A DNA stretch of 64,000 nucleotides, taken from positions 8,681,656 to 8,745,655 of the forward strand of contig NC_079205.1 in NCBI RefSeq assembly GCF_026745355.1, read 5' to 3'. Positions 46,673-58,512 of the stretch are shown here, piece by piece. The notes under the pieces were generated by a model. The model did no database searches. It was not told the DNA's origin and saw only the letters and a list, made by a program, of their open reading frames with translations. The position numbers and the translations under genes are program-made. Origin of the DNA: Beta vulgaris subsp. vulgaris (taxonomy: Eukaryota > Streptophyta > Magnoliopsida > Caryophyllales > Amaranthaceae). Each line of letters starts with the position of its first letter. Positions within the stretch are counted from its first letter, which is position 1.

Positions 46673-48472
46673 CTTGTAATAACTTTGATCTTATTAACAT
46701 TATTCTAAATAATGCATTAAGCGTTTTGCTCGTGCGGAGGGCCTCCTAATACTTTTTCTTTATACTGCAAAAAGTATATATTAACCCAATATATACTAAT
46801 CCCAACAATCTATGATATTGTGAAAATATGTATTATATTCTCAAATTCAGTAAGCCAATGATAAAATAATTAATTTTAAGAAATTTAACTATTTATTACA
46901 TTTGAGATCTTACTGGAAATATATGTGCAAATATGGTGATGTTTTTATTATTTGGTAAGTATAATTTAAATATAGAAGTAAATCATTTTGGATTGTGCAA
47001 TACAAGTTAATTAGTTAAGAAAAACCAAAGGGAAAAGTCAAAAAATGATTCAATGAGACACCCCGTTGATATTATTTATATAATTTTGGATTGCCATGAA
47101 TTTTTCACTAATATATAAGATAAAAATTATCATGTGGGATCTTATTTGATTCATTTTAATGGATAGAATTAATAAATTAATTTTTTTAATGTTAATCAAC
47201 ACGTCATTTGAGATATTAATATCGTTTAAATGTATATGTCGTAGACCATAAAAAAGTTGTAAATTATACAAGATAGAAAAAGTGTATCTCATTTGATGCA
47301 TACTTTCTTCCTTAATAATATACAACCATGTATTATGTTTGAAATCTTATAAAGTTACTTAATTTCAATTTATCAAATCCTAAGTTATTTATAATTTATA
47401 AATATGTGATATAGAAAATATATATTAAGTTACTCATAATCAATAACCAAATAGTTTCTTTCCTCCTCCTCTATTTGTTTCTCTCTTTCCCTGTTTTAAA
47501 ATTATTGTCAACTTCTTTTGTTAACAAGAATTTATTATCAATTACATACTGAAATAGGGTAAAAGATCTCAAAGTACAGACATATGCAAGATCTTCATTA
47601 TTTATTTTCTAATTAATTAGATAAGAGATCGATATGAACCGAGGTAATTTTCTTACTTTAATATCTCCTTAAAATTTTGCGACTCATGAAATTTCATAAA
47701 AATTTATTAGAGTTATCTTATCTATCTTTTTTATTGCTAGAAGAAGATAAGAAATACTTTGTATTGTATGTCTTGACATTAATTAATTTGAATACATCTT
47801 GCAAAGAGATGATGTTTCTCCTGCCAATTGAAATGAAGCTGGTCATTTTATCATCTAGAATACTATGTATATCTTGGTGTATCTATGCACACACACCGAG
47901 ATATGCACCATATAAATGTGCAGACAAACCTACTAAACTATTTATTTATCCACAAAGTTGCACACATGTTTTTAATATTCCTCTAATTTGTTGTATAGAC
48001 ACTTCTAATTTTTCTCTATTTTACTTCAAGTCTGTGCATAGATAGAGGTTAAATTTTGAGGTTTCATGTCTATTTCATATTCCATATGTTCCTTATCTTT
48101 TTTCATATAGTCTATAGAATAAGATTTCAATGATAAAAATACATCAAATATATTCTAATCAAACTTTTTCATCACGAGCTTTTGCTACTTTTATTGATGG
48201 TTATATATCCATTAAAATACATTTACCTTTTAATGAGCTTGAACCAAAATTTGGGCACATGACGTTGAGATACCTACATAACAATGCAACCAGAAAAGAC
48301 ACTATCATTAATTATTGGTGTGCATCACTAACCCTAGACGAACTTTTTAAAAACGCTCTTTAAAAGAGACAAAACACGAAGGTAAAGACTAAAGAGCACA
48401 CCAACCACTCTCCTTGCTTTCATTCTTTAATAATACTCACAAGAGAAGAAAGGTTCATAAAAAGTTGATAAG
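46673..48472. other. Very AT-rich upstream region of the ULTRAPETALA-like gene
   Basis: A near-palindrome TATATATTAACCCAATATATA lies at about 46775-46795. At 47040-47300 there is a decayed MITE with the shared core (TATCATGTGGGATCTTATTT). Open frames here (for example 47677-48045 and 48130-48363) show no family resemblance and have AT-driven composition, so they are not annotated as genes. Confidence 0.45.
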
Positions 48473-48739
48473 TATTCTCTCCGTTTCAGTTTAATTGTTA
48501 CACTTTGATATTTTAGACAATTCACAAATTTTACTTTGCCCATCATTTTAGATTTATACGCGGATGAAAATATAGTCATGTGGGATCTTGTTAGATTCAT
48601 CATAACATGTATTTTATTAATATGTACTTTTTATGATTCTTACGAATACAAAACTAAAAATATATATATGTCTTTAAAGGTTTGCATTGATATGCATGAA
48701 AAGTGTAAGTGTGTAGATTATAATAAAAAGGAGGGAGTA
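48473..48739. mobile_element. Stowaway-like MITE upstream of the ULT gene
   Basis: TA 48473-48474 and 48738-48739 bound ends TTCTCTCCGTTTCAG and AAAAAGGAGGGAG. It contains the shared core AATATAGTCATGTGGGATCT. It sits about 200 bp before the ULT start codon. Confidence 0.7.
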
Positions 48740-48938
48740 TTAGTTCTTATCTCTCTACAGAAGGACGTCTTATAAAAAAAATATTATTTCAATGTATTAC
48801 TTATGTTACACAAATAGATTTGGTTATGGTCCCTTTAATCAATTACAACGTTATGTATTTATTTTACAAAAGCTTCAAATAAGGAAAAAAAATCGATAAT
48901 TTTAGTATAAAGGTTAATATGTAAATTAAAATGAAACA

Positions 48939-51900
48939 ATGGTGCTTGATTGTTGCATACCAGATGCAAAAAGGAGAAATGACTTAGTACCCCGTGATCA
49001 CAAAATTCAGAATGATGTCGAGATTTTGTCTGATGAACCCATGTTTAGTGTTGAAGAATTAGAAGGAATAGATGTGATAAAGAGAGGTGAAGAATTCATA
49101 GAAGTTGAATGTGGATGTACTAATAATCGATATGGTGATTCTGTCGGAAAGCTTAGAATATATGGCAGCGGAAAACTTGAAATATCTTGCGATTGTTACC
49201 CAGGCTGCAATGGAGGTATGACTATAATAACTAATTGTTTTCTTGATTGGTATCTGATACATAAAGTCTATCTTATAATCATCAGTGTATAATTTATTTG
49301 TGAAAGGTCTTGTGTGAGATCGTCGCAATTCAAGATATGTGTAAAAAGATTATCGATTTAAGCCTAACGTCTATCAATTTAAGCTTGACATATGTCGGTT
49401 TAAACATGACATGCATATATCTACCAGTTTAACTCAGATTATCGTCCATCAGTTTAACTCATAACATCTATCAATTTAATCCCGTAAAGTGATAGTCTTA
49501 TGCTTATGAATTGATAGTTTATGCCCATAAACTAATAACATGATACCATTTCTATCTTTTTAAAAAATTGAGACTCTTTGAATATATTTTAATTCATTAT
49601 ATCAAGTTGTTAACCATGTGTACATTTCTGTTTGCATGCATGTTGCTTGATCAACAAATAACTTACTCCAATCATTTCACACTTGTACTATATATAGAAT
49701 CATATCAAATTATTTGTTACGTTTACATGCATGTCTCATGTCAATGATTAGTATACAACTTTTTTTCGGGATAAATGTTTGGTTTAGTCATTTAATTGTC
49801 ACGTTGACAGCTTCTTCCTATATAGACTTGGAGCGGAGGTGGAATAATACCTTTCACACCAAATTTCATGTTTATTCTTTGTGAAGAACCAAGCAAGATT
49901 TTTTGAGAAAGTGCACATGTGTAAGAAATACGTATTGATCAAAAATTAACTAAGATATATTTAACTCAAAATACAACGAGAAACCACAAAATTGAATAAT
50001 CACAAGAGATGATTTTGATCCTATAATAAAATGTACTGTTAGTAGTTAATACTATATTAAGTTGTATGCTTCCTCCGTTTCGTTTTATATGCAACAAATG
50101 AATGTTTTATATCTCACAAATAATATCCAAAGTTGCATTTAAAATGAAATAGAGGAAGTATATGACTTATATTTTTTGAATGACATACAGAAAAGATAAG
50201 TCCAAGTGAATTTGAGAAGCATGCTGGACTAAAGGCACTGAGCAATTGGAAGACTCATGTATGGGTATTTGTTAATGGAGACAAAGTGCCACTAAGAAAG
50301 ACAAAGTTGCTCAAGTACTATAAAGGATCGGCCAGCGACCCTAGTGAGGGTGTTAGGCCTCGTCGTAGTCGGACGGTCCACCGCGATGAGCTAATCAGAT
50401 GTGTTGCTTGCGGCAAGGACCGGCGGTTTCTGCGGCGAAACAAAGCCGAATGTATGATCTACCACCAGGCAACCAAAGCTAGTGAAACTTGGACATGCTC
50501 TAATTATCCTCATGAAATGTACGTAAGTCTCTATCATGTGCAAAAGTGCTTTATTAGTAATATATTTACTCTCACCACGTTATAGTATTAAAACTAGTTA
50601 TTAGGCCCGAGCTATGCCCCGGGTAAGAAAAATTTCATTCATTAATATTGTACTTTGATATGATATTACTAAATACAACTTGGTCTGGTGGTTAAAACTT
50701 TGGTATATGAACTTGAGGTCACGGGATCAAAACCTATACTATACAATTTCTAATTTTTTTCATTGTACATGGATTCCATGAACTAAAACTCCCTAGGGAG
50801 AGCGCCACGTGGCACCGTTCCTGGTTTACGCACGCCTTTTAATATATTAGTATAGATACACTTTCAAACAAAAGTAACTATTTTTAGAGTTTGTTTTGTA
50901 AAAAATGTCTATTATTAAATTAAAATGAGGTAATGGTAAGCCCAATATTAAAAAGAGAATTCTACAAGAATCCGTGTTTTTACCGACCGCCTCAATCGGT
51001 CGGTAAAACACGAAAAACGGACGGCAAAACTTTTACCGACTGTTGAACGGTCGCTGATCGTCGGTTGGTATAAGGGTGTTTGGTAATTTCAGATCACCAA
51101 CTGAAAGGCGGACGGTAAAATTTTACCTACCGCTTGTGGGTGATTACCGATCGTTCCTTTGTAGTAGGTAATTACCTACTTAGTGATTAGGTTAATTTCT
51201 TTCGATGACTAATTTAATTCATTTAGTTATTAGATTTACTTTTATATTAAATTTAAACCGTCTCTTTTAATTTGTGTAGGATTACACCATCAGGCATCAA
51301 GCATCAAGTAGCGTACATGTTCATATGTGAACAAAACAAACATTATTCATAAAAGTAGAAGTGTTTATATATTTTGAAACTAGCGAAAAAAATAATGTCA
51401 ATGCTTTTTATAGTGGGGGGAAAGAGTTATGTTTCCAACATGAAAAATACAGAAATGATAATTCAGATCCAATGACATCGATTCAGATGCTTAACCTAGA
51501 TGAATTAAAAATATACTACCATATGTAAATACAAACATATCATATATCATTTTTAAAAAATTATCAACTATATATGTAATTTTTTGTTTATTGAATATGT
51601 GTTTATCATGAAATAATATCGTATGAAAGTGATTTTTCCATTGAACATGTTTGCATTTCCAAATGTTCTCATTGTGAAATATAATTAAATTTTTGTGTGG
51701 ATCAAATACAATAAAATTGCCTTTAATGGGTAGTAATACTTTCTCTTAAGATTATATCCTAACATATCATTGATTATGGTTTACTTTTGTCTGAATGAAA
51801 ACTTAAACTATCAATATCATGTACCTATTTGGAATTTGGAAATCTATGTTGTTAGCTAATATGTGAAGCATCTTTCCTACTATGTAGCTTAAGGTGTGAG

Positions 51901-52062
51901 GATGATGAAGAAAGAGCCTCGAAGAAAAGGCTTAGGGGATGTCCAAGAAGGTCAATATGTAAAGGTTGCACATCATGTGTATGCTTTGGTTGCAATATGT
52001 GCCGCTTTGAAGACTGCGCATGTCGTTCTTGCGTAGATTTTATTCAAAATGCTGAACCGTGA
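48939..52062 (+). CDS. ULT: ULTRAPETALA-like trithorax-group regulator, 3 exons, 259 residues
   Basis: Exons 48939-49215, 50191-50518, 51888-52062 (780 nt). ULT proteins are plant nuclear factors with a SAND-like domain and a C-terminal Cys-rich B-box-like region; Arabidopsis ULT1 limits meristem size and counters Polycomb repression. Family marks: MFSVEELEGIDVIKRGEEF, VECGCTNNRYGDSVGKLRIY, CDCYPGCNGEKISPSEFEKH, WKTHVWVFVNGDKVPLRKTK, LLKYY, RDELIRCVACGKDRRF, and the Cys cluster CKGCTSCVCFGCNMCRFEDC, then ACRSCVDF. Exon 2 ends at AAT/GTACGT, not at the nearby GTAAGT, because only that choice keeps exon 3 in frame. The N-terminal part before MFSVEELEG is about 34 residues, longer than I recall for ULT1. 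Introns contain a MITE, a Helitron and a CACTA-like element. Confidence 0.92.
50065..50161. mobile_element. Mini Stowaway-like MITE in ULT intron 1
   Basis: About 95 bp between TA at 50065-50066 and 50159-50160, with inverted ends CTTCCTCCGTTTCGTTTTAT and the complement of AAAATGAAATAGAGGAAG. The two halves are nearly palindromic. The element ends about 30 bp before the exon 2 acceptor. Confidence 0.65.
50594..50856 (-). mobile_element. Short non-autonomous Helitron (copy B) in ULT intron 2
   Basis: Same family as copy A. On the minus strand it starts A/TCTATACTAATATATTAA at 50856. It ends with a GC hairpin, TAATAA and CTAG at 50597-50594, followed by T. Length is 263 bp. It begins 75 bp after the exon 2 donor. 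Confidence 0.82.
50957..51168. mobile_element. Small CACTA-like non-autonomous element in ULT intron 2
   Basis: The left end TTCTACAAGAATCCGTGTTT and the right end (complement CTACTACAAAGGAACGATCG) resemble CACTACAAGAAA-type CACTA termini. Subterminal repeats TTTTACCGACCG, CGGTCGGTAAAA and GGACGGTAAAATTTTACC alternate in both orientations, as is usual for CACTA elements. The exact first bases are degenerate. Confidence 0.55.
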
Positions 52063-52216
52063 AGTGAAGAATGAAGATCAAAGTTGAGCAGCTTACCTTA
52101 GCTTGCTAGTTGCTAGTATTGATTGACATTATTTTTGTTCGAAAGTCACATTTTAGTTTGTTTCTTTTCATTAGTCTTTTAGTTACCGAAAAAAAAAGGT
52201 TCAAGGATCAACACAA
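52063..52216. other. 3' region of the ULT gene
   Basis: Likely 3' UTR, ending close to the Copia LTR boundary at 52217; no poly(A) signal was assigned. Confidence 0.4.
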
Positions 52217-52507
52217 TGAATTTCTCTCTGTTGATATCAGAGGCTTTTACTTTTCTCATTAACAAATTTAATATTATTGTTTGTGTTTTACAAGCTCATA
52301 AAACAGTTGTCTATCTAGGGACCAGTATAAATACTATAGTTCACAAATGACCTAAAGATAAGCTGTACAAAAAGATAAGAGTATCAGCCTAGGATCACTA
52401 AAAATACAGCTGTCAAAGTATGAGAAAAGCAGATGATGCAACAATTGTATAAGAAGGAAACAAAAGAAAATAAAAATGTGCAACTATGCATAATCACATT
52501 CTTTACA
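52217..52507 (-). repeat. Probable 3' LTR of the split Copia element
   Basis: Read on the minus strand, it starts TGTAAAGAATGTG at 52507, directly after a purine tract (CGAAGGGG) that follows the polyprotein end. It ends GAAATTCA at 52217. TG...CA ends and a polypurine tract support an LTR of 291 bp. The partner LTR is outside or lost. Confidence 0.6.
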
Positions 52508-53266
52508 CCCCTTCGAGGTGGAGCTGAGGTAAGGATGCCCAACTTGAGAGACAAGTGATTATGTTGTTGTTCACCAAGTGCCTTGGTCATTAAATTAGCA
52601 AGTTGGAGAAATAATATGATGTGCAGGGGATTGGTGAACCCTTCTAGATATTGGTCTCTTACATAGTGACAATCTAGCTTGAGGTGTTTAGTCATTTCAT
52701 GGAATACAAGGTTCTATGATATGTATATTGTAGTCTTGTTATCACAATATAGATTGATAGGTTTAGGAATAACAAACTCCGAATCTTCCAGTAAACCATC
52801 AATCCATAATATTTCACTGCAAGTTTGAGACATACATTTGTACTAAACCTCTGTAGAAGATTTTGAATAGTCTTTTGCTTCTTAGTCTTCCAAGAAATAC
52901 ACAGTACCCTGTGAGAGATCTGCCAGTGAAGGCACAAGTTTCCCAGTCAGTATCACATTAGGCAGAGAGGGAAGTTGCAGAATCAGCATGATAATATAAA
53001 CCTCAGTCAATAGTTCCTACAAGATATCTAATGACATGGATGGCAGCTTGAAGGTGAGGTTTTCTAGGACAAGCCATAAATTGGCTAAGTTGTTGGACTG
53101 AGTATGAGATGCCAGGTCTGGTGAGATGAAGGTAAAGAAGTCTGCGAATGAGACTTCTGTAGGATTCAGCATTAGAGAGAATCTCTCCTTCCTCAAGGAG
53201 GAGTCTAAGCCCTCTAGGAAAAGGAAATTTGCAGGGCTTGCGATTCTGTAATCCTGCATTGGTAAG
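52508..53266 (-). pseudogene. Copia polyprotein, C-terminal part (RT end and RNase H)
   Basis: Minus-strand frames give DYRIASPANFLFLEGLDSSL-type sequence, an RT tail (FMACPRKPHLQAAIHV, VIRYLVGTID), SWKTKKQKT and then HLKLDCHYVRDQYLEGF and QLANLMTKALGEQQHNHLS, LKLGILTSAPPRRGV. These are the end of RT and the RNase H of Ty1/copia. Several frameshifts. It is interrupted at 53266 by the 8.5-kb composite and resumes at 61794. Confidence 0.8.
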
Positions 53267-53690
53267 TGTAACACCCCACTGGGGTCCACGAGCCCGCTAG
53301 TAGATATTGTCTTCTCTGGGCCATAGCCCTTCAAGGATTTGCTTTGGAGTGGGAACGGCCCACCAAAAAGGCCTCTACTAGGTTGAGGTATCCACCTCTA
53401 TATAAAGAAGGCTTTGTTCTCCTCAACTTCCGATGTGGGATGGCTTTTACTCCCTTTCCCCACCCCCCTTAAAGGGTGTCTACGTCCTCGAAGGCACGAC
53501 AGGACATCAAATCGGGCCCTGGCTCTGATACCACTTGTAACACCTCACTGGGGTCCACGAGCCCGTTAGTAGATATTGTCCTCTCTGGGACATAGCCCCT
53601 CAAGGATTTGCTTTGGAGTGGGAACACATCGAAGCTTTATCATAAAACTTTCAATCACCCATGCACAAACTTTATCATATAACTTTCAAC
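53267..53690 (-). mobile_element. TRIM-like minus-strand LTR unit at the left end
   Basis: On the minus strand: LTR end ...GTGAGGTGTTACA at 53536, a two-base spacer, primer-binding site TGGTATCAGAGCC (53533-53521, initiator tRNA-Met type), about 60 bp of internal sequence, polypurine tract TTTAAGGGGGGTGGGG, then an LTR of about 197 bp starting TGGGGAAAGGGAGTAAAAGC and ending GGGGTGTTACA at 53267. It contains TTTATATAGAGG (TATA-like). The two LTR copies match only over about 90 bp; the rest of the upstream copy is replaced. Confidence 0.65.
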
Positions 53691-53824
53691 CACTCCCTAC
53701 TTGTTATATTACGATGATTCCTATAATAAAGTTCGTGGGCTATTTTCAGAAATAAGAGTATAAGTTTGATCATTTGAGTAATACTTTAAGTTTCGGGACG
53801 AAACTTATTTTAAAGGGGGTAGAT

Positions 53825-56518
53825 TGTAACACCCCGTATTTTTATAACCGTTAAATAATTATCTGTATTAATTTATTTAATGAAAATGATTACAGATTTC
53901 TTTTATTAAAAATATATTTTTTTTTTACTAACTTTGACTTTACCTTTGAAGTGGTTAAAAAAAAAAACTGATTCCTAGATTTACTAGGTTTACTATCTAA
54001 TTAGAGTTGGAAAAAAAAAGAAAAAAAAAAGAAAGAATACAAATACAAAACCTACAGTATCATCATCATTCTTCACGACATTTTTTCCTCCGCAAAACTT
54101 CATCTTCTTATTTCACATTCTTTTTCTATTTTGTTTCTTCCTCCTTTAATTCTTCCTTCAACCATTATCACACATCCATTGATACATCATCTCCACCTTC
54201 ATCTCTAGTTCGTTAGTTTTAAAAGATAGGAAATTTTTGGGTTATTGGACTTGCGGTTTTCGGATCAAGAGGTCGAGATTGTTGGGTCTTTATAGTGTAA
54301 TTTCACTTTTATTACTTTTCCTAATCAAGTAAGTTCTAATCTTAATTTCAATTTCGTATTTGATTGATTTTAATCTGAATTTGGGTATGTTGTTAAATTA
54401 GGGTTCATGACAAAATCGAATTGGGGAAAATTCCTACTATGTGAAATTTGTATAATTAGTTTGTGATTCGTGTTTAATTCGAGTTGATAACATGCTTTCG
54501 ATTTTAGATTTCAATGTTATTACCTTCAAAACTTAATCTAAATTATTAGTCATATGTTATAGTTGTTTGATAAATAAAAGAGGGTTTTGTTAGTTTTGCT
54601 CAGAATTCTGATTATAATTGGTAGTTACTTGATAAATAAAAGATGTTATTGTGGTTTAATCTGAACCTTAGTTTGATTAGGCAAGGTATTGATAATTAGT
54701 TTTCTAGTTTGTTGGTTGATTAGTAGGTTGACTTAGTAGTACAATCATGTGGTTGTTTACTGTGTTCTAGTTATCAATTTTTATGCTTATGTCATTATTG
54801 TTTATATGCAATCTGAAATTTGTGTAAATAAAAGTTGGCATTACATGTTCTTGTATGGAAGTTTTACCTTTCGTTAACAAGTAGTTTGTAAGTAGTGGTT
54901 AGTAGTTGTATGATCATTAGTTTTGTTAGATTAAATAAGTCTGTAAGTAATTTGGTTCATTACGGCTTCATGTGCGTGGCCTCCATATATGGTGATTTCT
55001 CATGCACCCTGTTCTCTAATGTCTTTAACTCATGTTAGGAACTTGATTCTAACTTGTAAGTAAAGAAGAGTATTACACTTAGTGCATACAGTAATATATA
55101 GTAGATGGAGATACACGCATATATAGGGCTTTAGATAATCATGATGGTCAACTACCTATATAGTTATGTATAAGTTTGGTCTTGTTTATATATAGTTTAA
55201 TACATACTCTGTATATAGCTAAGTGGGATGTTTTGCTTGTATAGTGTTGCACTATGTTAAGTATACTGCATAATTTCTACTTATTATGACAATCAATCCT
55301 TTAGTTGCATTTTTTTTAACGCTAGATTTTTGATAAGTTCTCATGAATGGTAGTGCTCATTAAACGAATAGATTTTTTTTAACTTGGAATTTATAAAGTT
55401 GAGTAAACTTTAGGTATATAACAAGTTACTTATACTATATGTTATTATATTGTAGAACACGGGTTTGTAGAGGAACCTTTTTGACTTGAGATTGAGGTAC
55501 ATTGACTGTGTTTGCTATTGAGGTAAGATTTCTTACTGCGCTTGTACAGATGAGTTGAGAAACTGTTTTATAATGTTTGGAAATTTATTTTTTTTACAAT
55601 GAGATTGTTTTATGAAGTTTATACGTTGAGATTTAAATGGTTCTCGATATTTATATTGAAAGAGTTTATGAGATTATTCATAAGATTTATATTAAAAGGA
55701 GGAAGTTCCTCAATGTTACCAAGTTGAGATTTTGAAAGGAGGAAGTTCCTCACCCTTACGAGGGTTTATAGAGTTTTATTGTGGGGTTGCCGGTAAGCGG
55801 TATTCTCCGAGTTTGGAAGTATGTTGAGTTAACAATGTCTCAACAATATATTTTAGTAGTTGGGTGTACGTTGATCAATACAATTGCCATTAGTCTTCCT
55901 TCTTGGTTCGTTATCAAGTTAGGGGTATGCATACTAGGGACTTTGGTGTTTACCTTGTCTAGTGAGCCTAGCTAGCTCATTAGATTTTTATTTATTACTT
56001 CCTACTCACATTACGAAAGGTTATATTTGAAAGTTTTACAGAATAGTTCAGAAAGAAAGAAAGATCGTATTTGAGGTTATTAGAAAGTTAATTATATATA
56101 TATAATCTGTACACTTTTAAATGAATTTGTAAGATATTCCTATACATCTTACCTGCACATTGAATAGTTTTGTTTTATTAGCCTTTGGCTTATAGTACAG
56201 TGTTTAATATGCAGGGAATTGAAGATAGTTAGCTCCAGTTGGGTTGAAGAGTGTGTTGGATCCTTTTGATTTAATAGGACTTTAAAAAGACTTCCGCTGT
56301 TATTTATTTATAAGATTTATGTTCTGGTTTGTAATAATTAATTTTACATTCTATTTAGTTGGTCTGTAATAATTAGTTAAAACTTTTGGTTATTGTTTTA
56401 GTTAGAACCATTAGCCTTGCGGTTATTATTAATAATTATCGCGGCGTAGCACCTTTGGATTTCCGAGTTTATTTTATTAAGTTGATTTTAGAAGTATTGG
56501 AAATTCAGGGTTGTTACA
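53825..56518 (+). repeat. Large gypsy LTR, 2694 bp
   Basis: It starts TGTAACACCCCGTATTTTTA and ends GGGTTGTTACA. On its right, after two bases, is the primer-binding site TGGTATCAGAGC (56521-56532). On its left is a polypurine tract TTTTAAAGGGGGTAGAT, preceded by CGGGACGAAACTTA, the usual end of a gypsy internal region. It is therefore flanked by internal sequence on both sides. No second copy is present at the right end of the composite. Confidence 0.8.
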
Positions 56519-56788
56519 GTTGGTATCAGAGCTTTAGGTTACTAAGATTTCCTTAAGACGACTTTAAACAAGAATAGGTAAATAAACTTATTAAAATTGA
56601 AAAGCCGTTGTGAGGAAGTGATATGGGAAGATAAAGGAATTTACTATTATGAGCTGATGTATATACTTCTCTTTTCATGTTTCTTCTTGATTTATTTATA
56701 TTATTTTCTTTTCCTTCTTTTGTTAAGAATATATTTGGTAAGGGTGAATCATTTTTGGTTTATCTTTGTTTCGATTGTGTTTTTAAGA

Positions 56789-58512
56789 TGATGCGTAGAC
56801 ACGCGCGTGCCAGAAACTCAAGCTCGAATCGTATGATGCGTGGGATAGCTCAATCCACTCGAGCCTTAACTGATGCTATGGAGAAACTTGCTGAGGCTCA
56901 AGCTGCTGCTCTTAATACTCCTGTTACTCCTATGCTGGCAATGTTAGTTTAAAAACTGCTGTGATTTGTAAGGCAATTGATCAAAAGAAACCTTCTTCTT
57001 TTGATGGGAAGGGTGACCCTACCAAGATGGAGAACTGGATTAGAGAATTTGACAAAATTTTTACCACTCTCCAAGTCCCGAATGAGATGAGGGTTGATGC
57101 TGCTGCCTATTATCTGGTTGAGGATGCTGATATTTGGTGGACTCATAACAAGTTTGATCTGACTACTAAGGTGACTGTGGATGAGGAAGGAGAAGAGCTC
57201 ATGGAAGAGAGAGAGTTTGGTTGGACTGAGTTCAAGAAGGCGATTCGTGATGAGTTCTTTCCAGCCCATATGAGGAAGAGGAAGAGGACGGAGTTTAATG
57301 ATCTCGTGCAGGGAGATATGTCAGTTCATGAGTTCTATGTGAAATTTCAGGAGTTGGCTCGTTTTGCTAAGGGGTTAGTTCCTGATGAGCAGGAGAGAGC
57401 GTGAAATTCGAGGAGAAGTTAGACCCCGATCTTCATTCTAGGATGGGAGCTGGTGAGTATGCCACATATGAAGGAGGTGTACACTCGTGCTTGTAATGCT
57501 GAGAGGATTGAGGAAAAGAGACTATGCAAAGAAGTTGAAATCCACTCCAGCAGGGTCTACTCAGGCGACAGAAAAGGTGATACATCTGGTTCCCTGGTTA
57601 CAACAAAGGTAGAGGGGGTTTCAATAAAAATCGAAACTTTGGGAACCGTGATTCTGGTGGTAACTATAACAAGGGAGGTTCCAGTCAGCAGTATTCAAAG
57701 GACAACTAGAATTCCACTTCTTCAATAAAAATCGAAACTTTGGGAACCGTGATTCTGGTGGTAACTATAACAAGGGAGGTTCCAGTCAGCAGTATTCAAA
57801 GGACAACTAGAATTCCACTTCTTCCCGTAGCCAACCCCAAGGTCAGATTCAGAGGACTGATCGGATTTTCTATTGCAAACGTTGTAGTGAGAACCACCCT
57901 GGCAAGGATTGTGATGGTAATTTGGTGGAGTGTAATCACTGTGGGAGGAAAGGGCATCGTGCTTATGAATGCTTTAGTAATCCTAGATCGAGGAACTACA
58001 GGCCTGAGATGAGTTTGAGGAATGGGGCACAAGCAGATAAGAGACCCCAGAATGATAACAACAGTCGCCCTGCTCTTTCTACACCAGGGAATGTTGCACC
58101 TAATCGCAATGGAGGGACTGCAAATGCTACTCATGGGCATAGAGGTGATGTGAGGAGGAACACTGGGCAGGTTCATGTGATGAACCAGACTGAGGCAAAC
58201 ACCAAGGGCAACGTGGTCACTGGTACTTTTTCTATTCATTCGATGTCCGTTTATGTGTTATTTGATTCTGGTGCTTCTCATTCTTTTGTGTCTGAACTTC
58301 TTGTGAAAAACTTAGGGTTAGAGAACTCTAGGACTTGTGATGTAGACATCTCTATTCCTTCTGGTGTGATCATAACTTGTAATAATTTGTATCCAGATGT
58401 CCCTATTATGTGTGGTAGTACCACCCTAGTAGCTGATTTGATAGCTTTTCCTTTGCATGATTTTGATGTAATTCTAGGGTGGATTGGCTTAGTAGGCATA
58501 AAGCCAAGATAG
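56789..58512 (+). pseudogene. Chromovirus gag and protease, frameshifted
   Basis: The first frame (56789-56952) encodes MMRRHARARNSSSNRMM and ends in a stop. The next, 56961-57404, is the gag core (KPSSFDGKGDPTKMENWIRE, FKKAIRDEFFPAHMRKRKR, EFNDLVQGDMSVHEFYVKF). After a frameshift comes MKEVYTRACNAERIEE, then a 101-bp tandem duplication (57621-57721 and 57722-57822). It resumes with two zinc knuckles (YCKRCSENHPGKDC and CNHCGRKGHRAYEC) and an aspartic protease core VLFDSGASHSFVS, ending at a one-base frameshift near 58480 just before the pol frame. It cannot make a normal polyprotein. Confidence 0.85.

Noticed and set aside
47677..48363. Open frames in the AT-rich region upstream of ULT
   Set aside because: Composition follows the AT content, no family motif, no splice partners; probably chance.
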